Shown here: positions 56,863 to 64,000 of the stretch, in pieces
How positions within the stretch are numbered: position 1 is the first letter of the stretch
Layout: every line of letters begins with the position of its first letter
Assembly (NCBI GenBank): GCA_012845835.1
Contig: JABAKD010000017.1
Location: 3,749,367-3,813,366, forward strand
Direction of reading: 5' to 3'
Source: Undaria pinnatifida
Taxonomy: Eukaryota; Sar; Phaeophyceae; Laminariales; Alariaceae
Length of the DNA stretch: 64,000 nt
Program-made: the position numbers and the translations under genes
The notes under the pieces: model-generated
Database searches by the model: none
Told to the model about the DNA's origin: nothing
What the model saw: the letters and a program-made list of their open reading frames with translations, nothing else

Positions 56863-59800
56863 ATGACTACGGCGATGACGACGCAGCCAGCCCCGACGGG
56901 GGGTCATTCCGGGCAGCAGTCGAGGCCCGGGGTCCCCGCAACCTTGTCCCGGGAGACGTTGCGGTGGGTGCAGAGCCTGGACCTAGCCTACTCGGTGAAG
57001 AATGTCAAGCGGTGAGTTAAATTCACACCGGGTGCATGGATACACGTGTTGCAGTTGCAACAGAAACCTCGCGTAGCTCGCTCCACCATAAATAATGTTG
57101 CCTGACGAGTGGGTTACCTGGTGGGCACGCGATATGTACATGTATGAATGGGTACCTCCGTAAATAATGTTGGCTCACGAGTGTGTTACCTGGTGGGCAC
57201 GTGATATGTAGGAATGGGTACCTGGTAGGCACCTGGTACAATAGAAGGACGAGGCTCGATTGTTTACCAGCGTACATATTAGGTCGCTCGTACTGCTCAG
57301 GGCTCACCTGAGTCCACACCCTCTGGTATGTATGCATTTGACATCCACACAGCAGACGTAGAGGCTCGATTGTTCACTAGACTATCGATAGTGCGCGGAT
57401 CAGGTCGCCGGTGCCGCAGCACCGTATGCGCGTACCAATGCTATCGCATCAAAGCGAGCAGCGTTCAGGACGGGTGTCGTTTCGTCCTGCATTCTGGACA
57501 AGTTTAAGTTAACTAACCGTTGTCGATTTACCGCAGTATGGAGCCTATCAGGCAGCTGCAACAGCAGTCCCTACTGCTGCTGACAGAGACACGGTGGTGA
57601 TCTTCTTCGAGCCGTATGCTTATGTACTGTGTCGAACGTGGTGAAGAACTCATCATTATATTGGGAAAGGCCAGGGCCAGTGCCTACCCCATACTCGGCA
57701 ATGGTCAACGGCGGCAGCGTCTATTGGAAAAACGCATATGCATGCACCACCTCACAATTGGGCACGAAGCCGGGTAACGTGCACTTGCACGCAATGTAGT
57801 ATCATACGAACGAAAACGCCGGAATACGGCATTTTTTGGCGTCCTCGGCCACGCCTTTAGGAGCTCCCACACTGAAACTACCGTAGTATTGTAACTTAAA
57901 CTAGACTGCTACTGTATATATAGTCTACATTTAGTCTAGACCGTCGTCCATCACACACTCAAACTGACGTCTCCCGACATCGTCGAGTACGAGTTAATGC
58001 TGGAGAGAACACAACCTTGTTGACAAAATTAGCGCGTCGATTTTTTCCTAAAAACAGCCTATCTTTTCCCGAACTTTCGAAAAACTGCAGCGATTTCTCC
58101 AACGGCTTCCTAGTGGCGGAGATCTTCAGCCGATACTACGACAAGGACGTCCGTATGCACGGCTTCGACAATGGCACGGCCACGAGGGTGAAACGAGATA
58201 ACTGGGGGCAGCTCACCAGGTTCTTCAAGAAGGCGAGATATGGCGATAAAACAGCAGCACTCGTGTGTTCGTGCGTGTTGTTCTACGCATCGACATCCAG
58301 CACTGCAGTGTCTGCGGCCGTTCGTCATCCTAAAGGAAAAGTAGATGTTTTCAAACTCCGGGACAAAAGATACATCATTCGACTCAATGACAAGAAGCTC
58401 GGGTGACGATAGGATGCACAACCAAGGCATCCATCGCCGTAAGCTACGATAATATTTCCCTTTTTTTCGTCATCGTGAACCTTGCCACCTGCCAGGGCTT
58501 TCTGCAGTCGCGAACGTGAAACAGCAGGTGTATGCGCTTCATGATTTGTATGCGCCCTTGCCGCCGCACCCTGACCCCCCTCCCTCTCACCCCTAGTTAG
58601 CCCATATTGTGCGGGGTGGACGCCAACTCCGCACAAGAGGAATGATCGCATCACGTGGTGTGAATATAATACGGCACCCACAAGGCAGCTACATAGTAAT
58701 ACCCTTTGCTGTCTCTGGAGTGGCCGCACCAAAAAAAACAAAGAAACGCATCGGCGCTGTCATCTATAAGCAAGAAAGAGGCACAAGGTGCCGAAGTCCG
58801 TCTTACGAGGGGTTCTCGGAAAGATGCAGTCCACCCTTCATGCGACTCGCCGAACACCTCACGACGCTTCGCGCTTGGTGCAAGCAATGTCTGTCTGGTT
58901 AGTGAAAACCCGACGTGATCCGTCCCGGCATAGTAGGGATGCGAGGGTCTATGGCCATACGACGACGGTCATACGCAAGCCGAGTACACCCTCCCCCCCC
59001 CCCCCCCCCCCCCGCCCTCTCACCTCTCCCACCCCTCTTCACACGCCCCCAATCTTCACCCCAACCCCCCACCCCCACCCACCAGATGGGACTGTCAGAT
59101 CTGACGACACCCGATGAAGTAAACGCCATAATCCTGGCGGAAGATGGAGCCGTGGTGGCTTTCGTCAATCGCGCGTACGAGGTGAGCCACCCGTAGGCGC
59201 TTGCCGCGGAAATTGAAGATGTACCAACAGCGCGTTGGAGACGCTATCCCTCGGCGCTTCCTCGTTCTGTCGTGCAGAAATATTATTGTACTATTTGCCA
59301 TCCGACACCGTGCAACAGTCTGTGACAAACTCTAGAAACGGAAGAAAGAAACGGAAAATGAAGACCACCAGTACAACACAAGATAAAACGGAAGAAAAAG
59401 TGTGAGTGTGATCGCACTAAAATCAAGCTGAAAAAAAACACAAAACAACAAGCTCCCCGTAAAACCAACCTCACAGGCTGTCCACCCCTTCTTGTACGCC
59501 AGATAGGTATCGAACACCATGCCGCTGCAGGAGGCAGGGAGCTGTGCGCTCCGAGGCAGCAAGGTCCAGCGGTAAACCGCAGGAAAACAGTTGCATCGAT
59601 TACCCTATTTTCGACCGCAAGAAAGCTATCCCGCGAACAATTTTTTCCGTGTGGTCTGCCCCAACAGAACGCGGCCACAGTTCCACAGGGGTGACGACGT
59701 CTCCGCTCCCGCTGGGTGGGCAAATTAACCGGATTTTAAGCGTCTCTGTGCCGGCCTGTGCTTGACAAATCCAAGCGGAAGGCAGAAAAAAACGAAAGGG

Positions 59801-61818
59801 GCAGAGGGGGGGCGCGCGGGGGGAGGGGGGGGGGGGGGGGTATCACTGGCCAATAGCCTCTAGGGCTAAGACTATCGACAGATGCAACTGCCTTCTGTTT
59901 CTTTTTTCCAGTTTTTTAGAGCATAACTATCGTCACATGCCATTGATGTTTAAGTTTCCCCCCCCGGTATTTGTCCCTGGTGTCCATCGAACTCGCCCTG
60001 TCCTGGCTCCACCCTCAGCTGTTGACGAGACGCAAGGTTCAGGAGGTAGTACGCCGGCCTCTGCCGGAGAACACGCCTGCTTACGCCAGGTACAGCGACG
60101 CGTCACGAAAGGGAGTAAAAGACCGTTTTGGCGAAAACATTTCATAGGGGCACCTCATCTGATAATCAGCTAACCAAAAATCGTTGGAATCCTCCGTGAG
60201 GTTTACACACTTCGGACAAGATCACCGATCCCTGCTTGATGATCTAGATATTACAGGGAAGAGATCTGTGTGATCTGTATGGTGTAGATCATGACACCGG
60301 GTGGGAGCCGAACGATCTGCATTATCTAGTAAACGTTTCCAGGGATGGACGCGTACTCTCTGCACATATATCCTGCCTAACATATCATAACGGCTGGTAC
60401 AGGATCTATACTTTAGATGACATAAATGATCTATATGATCTATATGATCTATATGATCTATATATATCATGTATATATGATCTATATGATCTACATGATC
60501 TACATGATCTACATGATCTATATGATCTATACTATCTATATTATCTACATTATCTATAGTATATATACATGCAGATGCTGTACAACATCTCATAGCGGCT
60601 GTTTCGGGTGAACCTAGTAATCAGGACCAAATATAGCTAGTAAAAACAGCGGAATATATAGGTTTTTACTTTGAATCGTGGGTCTTCATTGCTGTGGTCC
60701 TCCGTAATAACACAGGATCTACTATAGATGATCTGGATGATCTAGATCAGAATCTGTCCAAGGTTCGTTTTGTTGTATATACCTAGGCCATGAGCGAAGC
60801 GTACATCAACTATTATCAAATTTGGCCTTCGGGTGATACGTAGAGCTCCTCAAGCGACGAGTCTAATGAACGTTAGTTGCACTTCTCCCGTGGCAAGCGT
60901 TTAACGACAGCGAAGACATCGTGATCCTCGCGGGAAAAGTTCCGCCCTTGCTTACGAGTAGTTCATAATTTTAGAGGGTTTCCAGGTTTACGGGGGCGGG
61001 ACGATCCCGACCCTGAAAGCGAGTTTGCAATAAGTATTTTTACATCGGTCTAAGGACAAAAATGATCGCGTTCGGGTTGCCAGAAACGTCCGCCGATTAC
61101 CAACGCACACAAGGTGGCAGTAGTGTTTGCAACATCCCGATGCGCGGCGAGTAAATACTAATTGCGATAGCCACAACTATCCTTTGGAATTTTTTAGTGT
61201 TTCCATGCTTGAGATTTCGGGGGCGATACGGTTTCGGCGCTGGAACAGAGAACTCGTCGATTTCTGCAGCGAAAGGCAGCCTTCCACGCTATTCGTTGTA
61301 TTTTTTTTTAAAGCGTTCTGCGATGTATCCAGATTCATTGAGCAGTGTGGTCATGTTCTATGCCGCCAAGCAGTCGCTGGTACAATCTATTTTGATATGC
61401 AGTCGGTGGTACCCTCAGGACTGTGTTGAGAAATAGGCAACAACAGCCGCATCGAGGTTTGGGCAAACCAGAGCGGGCGTTAAACCATGACGGGTATTCT
61501 AGCAAGCGCACCTAGGTTTGAGTGATAACTGGAGGTTCACCTAGCATTCGCAGTCTTTTGGCTGTTGGATGCGTTGTTTCGTGCTTTGCCGTTCGTGGTC
61601 TTGATTTCCTATTCCATCATCGTCATCAGAATAAATTTGGCTATCGTCACTCACGCTGATCGACCCCGTTTTGTCCTCGGCGATGGAAATCGTGGGGTTT
61701 CGCCGACAAACAGGGGGACAGGCTTGCAGGTGGTGCGGACCGCTTTGAAGGGGTCAGAGCTGTCGGACGTGGGGGACGAGACGATGCAGAGGGCGGCGGC
61801 GCAGACCGAAATTAACAA
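56863..61818 (+). CDS. SPATA4: SPATA4-type CH-like domain protein (flagellar), 5 exons seen, 3' end missing
   Basis: Exons: 56863-57011, 58091-58232, 59086-59181, 60019-60089, 61630-61818; about 215 residues so far, all phases compatible. ATG 56863 is the first Met in frame ([11 protein letters not shown]); the frame is open a little further upstream without an ATG. The CH-like domain covers about residues 29-150: [20 protein letters not shown], then [17 protein letters not shown] across exons 1-2, [32 protein letters not shown] and LLTRRK. This is the order in SPATA4 and related sperm and flagellar proteins, which bind axonemal structures. Exon 5 matches the weaker C-terminal part (ALKGSELSD). 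Intron 2 (58233-59085) begins GCGAGA, so it is GC-AG; no GT donor gives the same phase. Exon 5 ends in AA before GTGAGA. I found no following exon before 64000, so the 3' end is probably outside. Exons 1-4 are firm; exon 5 is likely. Confidence 0.83.
57083..57255. repeat. Two-copy tandem repeat, about 80 bp, in SPATA4-like intron 1
   Basis: Both units contain TAAATAATGTTG, ACGAGTG, GTTACCTGGTGGGCACG, GATATGTA and GAATGGGTACCT. Noncoding. Confidence 0.75.
58886..59012 (+). mobile_element. Element I, C-tract-ending repeat upstream of SPATA4-like exon 3
   Basis: CTGGTTAGTGAAAACCCGAC, then TCCGTCCCGGCATAGTAGG, GAGGGTCTATGGCCATACGA and GAGTAC, then a C-run of about 20 bases. About 105 bp match 39093-39200. 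The C-run continues into the pyrimidine tract of the exon 3 acceptor (59085). Confidence 0.6.
60215..60580 (+). repeat. GATC-rich repeat family E copy with GATCTATAT tandem
   Basis: Head GCTTGATGATCTAGATATTA, ACCGGGTGGGAGCCGAACGA, GTAAACGTTTCCAGGGATGG, then ATGATCTATATGATCTATAT units. Same arrangement as 51835-52205. SPATA4-like intron 4. Confidence 0.75.
60618..60712. mobile_element. Small MITE family H copy, decayed
   Basis: AGGACCAAATATAGC, ATATATAGGTTTTTAC and GGTCCTCCGTAATAAC correspond to 20513-20627. The left end is lost. Confidence 0.5.
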
Positions 61819-62077
61819 GTGAGATTCGAGGAAAAGCGAGGCACGTACAGCAGAAGTATGGGACCCTGCCGAAAAGAGAACACCTCGCAACCTGAGCGAG
61901 GCTTGAAACCTTGTACACCTCGGATAGACAGATCCCGATCTAGATCATCTGGGTCATCTATTGGAGTCATCCCACGGTAGGGGTTGCAGTTGTATGATTG
62001 CACCAAAAAGTCCCTGGGTGATTGAGTTCCTCATGTAAGGAACTGCCTGTCAATGAAGTAACTCCACGAGTACGTTA

Positions 62078-62222
62078 TCTTTTTGGACTAAGGCATAGAA
62101 GCTTGGCCCGGTTGAGCGAACGAATGCCTTCCAAGACATTTTTCGGGTGAGATATTGAGTTCCTCATGTCAGGACCTCAGGGACTTTCTGATGCTGCAAC
62201 CCTACCGTGGGATGGCTCATTG
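62078..62222 (+). repeat. Dispersed repeat family B copy
   Basis: TTTGGACTAAGGCATAGAAG, GCGAACGAATGCCTTCCAAG, GAGTTCCTCATGTCAGGACC and CTACCGTGGGATGGCTCATT. Well preserved. Confidence 0.75.
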
Positions 62223-62254
62223 CAGCAGATAATTTTTCTGCCGTTCTGACACGA

Positions 62255-62440
62255 CTGTGCAGGATCTGTATACACGTAGTGTACAAATTCAACCCAAGAA
62301 AAAAGCCTTTGGTCGTGCAGATCGTACGGGTCCCACTCGGTAGCATGAGCTAGACCATACAAATCCTACCTGAAGTGTCTAAATCATCAAGTGGGGATAA
62401 ATCATCTGCCTTACGCATGGGAAACCTTACTGTGGCGCCA
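62255..62440 (-). repeat. GATC-rich repeat family E, reversed copy
   Basis: GTGCAGGATCTGTATACACG, CGTGCAGATCGTACGGGTCC, CTAGACCATACAAATCC and GGGGATAAATCATCTGCC match the reversed head at 54230-54490. Confidence 0.6.
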
Positions 62441-63191
62441 AACCTTTTACCCCGCAAGAACTGCCCCCCACGCTTTTTTGGCTGCACTCACGTTTTTGGG
62501 GACAAACTACTTGGAATCAAAGTTGGATAACCTTCGCCGCACTAAAACCCCTCGAGAACAAGCTTTCATATACTCAAGAGTGGGATAATATTTGCCGTGC
62601 TGTAAAACGCCTCGAGAACAAGCTTTCATACACTTGGTAGGATGTTTGAGCAACGCCGGACCGCCAAGCACGTTTTCTTGTCTATCCGGATTCCGCAGCG
62701 GCCACCAAGAATTGAGCCTATCCTGACGTTCTTGTTGGGGTATACAACTCTGTCCGGTTTCCTAGAGTGCCCCGCAACGTGATCTTGACGCACTTGTTGG
62801 AATACTTCTTCGTCGCGGGCTATACAATGTTTTTCAGGCGCGAATAGTGAGACGTATGCACTAGTGTGTACCTGGCACAGCGTAGGCTGACCTCTGATTT
62901 CACTTATACCTCGAAGTATATTTTTTTCCGGCGGAGGCATGAATTGCGCCAGCTGTGATATGTGCGTGTACCGTCTTTGTTTTTTTTGTGTTTGTGTGTG
63001 TGTGTTTTTTTTTCTCTGGGGCATTCTTCAGCTCCAAAGTGACTGGAGCCTGTCATGTGATATATGCGTGTACCGTCTTTGGTTTGTTTGTGTTTGTGTG
63101 TGTGTGTGTTTTTCTCTGGGGCATTCCTCAGCTCCAAAGTGACTGGAGCCTGTCCTGTGACCACGGACTTGGCTATGCGAGTTAATGTGAG

Positions 63192-63365
<174 letters not shown>

Positions 63366-64000
63366 TCGACGCGAGTCGACAAGGGAAGAAACAGCTGGAA
63401 TCGTCCCGCGATTAAAATCAAGGCGCGTGCCGTAGTGGGGAGGATGGAGAAGAGCATGCTTGGTGACCCCGGTTAGTGACCCCGGATCTGAGCTACCAGT
63501 ACGTCTAAGGAGGGAGAAGGAAAAAGGAAAAGTCCGAAGATAGTAGAAGGGTTGAGCAAAACAAAACAATAAAAATTGTGCCGTGATGGCTGGGGGGGGG
63601 GTGTATATCGGTGATGACGAAGGCGAGAGTATACACTAGGAAGCACTCGGTAGTTATCATGATAAGCGGCGGCTCAGACCGGAAATTACCAGTGGGATTT
63701 TAAGAGAACGAGACATGTATGACGGGGTAGGTGTGGATATCAGCGAGGTGGCGAGGGCGAGCCTGTGCGTTAGGAAGCTCGTTGTATTGTTGGCCACGGG
63801 AGACGAGTACGTTTGGCGAGCACAATGACGGTAAACACGAAGGAACAACGTATGCCTTCATTTTGAGACGCCTTCGCCCTTTCGACCAAGTCGTTACCAC
63901 GCCACCGAGAGAGAGAGAGCCCTACCGTCCCGTACCGTTGAAAAATATGAACCAAGGCTCGGGTTCCATCAAACCTCAAACAGGGTCGGATGCACACCAT

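Noticed and set aside
59460-59562. Minus-strand exon-like stretch ([18 protein letters not shown]) with acceptor
   Set aside because: No partner exon or family was recognised, and it lies inside a SPATA4-like intron on the other strand.

Overview
The window is nuclear DNA from an intron-rich eukaryote. Three multi-exon protein genes can be reconstructed from it, with consistent intron phases and near-canonical splice sites throughout: a secreted metzincin metalloprotease (minus strand, 9 exons, 1984-14875), a glutamate-cysteine ligase catalytic subunit (minus strand, 16 exons, 35941-52446), and a SPATA4-type CH-like flagellar protein (plus strand, 5 exons seen from 56863, 3' end not found). 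A cell that makes flagella, large repeat-filled introns, interstitial TTAGGG-like repeats and very long G/C homopolymers suggest a stramenopile, perhaps a brown alga. That placement is an inference; the sequence does not prove it.

Layout. 1-1983: tandem repeats and mobile-element copies downstream of the protease. 1984-14875: protease gene, 1.3 kb of coding sequence spread over 12.9 kb. 14876-22800: intergenic, with MITE, SINE-like and other dispersed repeats and a two-copy 0.7 kb repeat that also lies in protease intron 7. 22815-28345: a 5.5 kb array of degenerate 12-bp units centred on CCATGG, whose orientation flips three times. 28346-35940: simple-sequence arrays, telomere-like repeats and one possible exon. 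35941-52446: the glutathione-synthesis gene GCLC, 2.2 kb of coding sequence in 16.5 kb. 52447-56862: intergenic region between divergent GCLC and SPATA4-like genes. 56863-61818: SPATA4-like exons. 61819-64000: repeats, including a 173-bp (ACA)n tract.

The three genes have unrelated jobs (secreted proteolysis, glutathione synthesis, flagellum) and do not form a pathway.

The most unusual signal is in the introns. Introns 4, 8, 9 and 12 of GCLC and intron 1 of the protease carry diverged partial copies of the neighbouring exon edge. Several copies keep a usable-looking splice donor or acceptor, and one keeps an open reading frame with many synonymous-type differences. A second signal is a dispersed element ending in a C-tract that sits just upstream of 3' splice sites in two different genes. 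Two introns (one in GCLC, one in the SPATA4-like gene) appear to be GC-AG. All exon models come from reading by eye, intron phase and remembered family motifs; no search or alignment was run.
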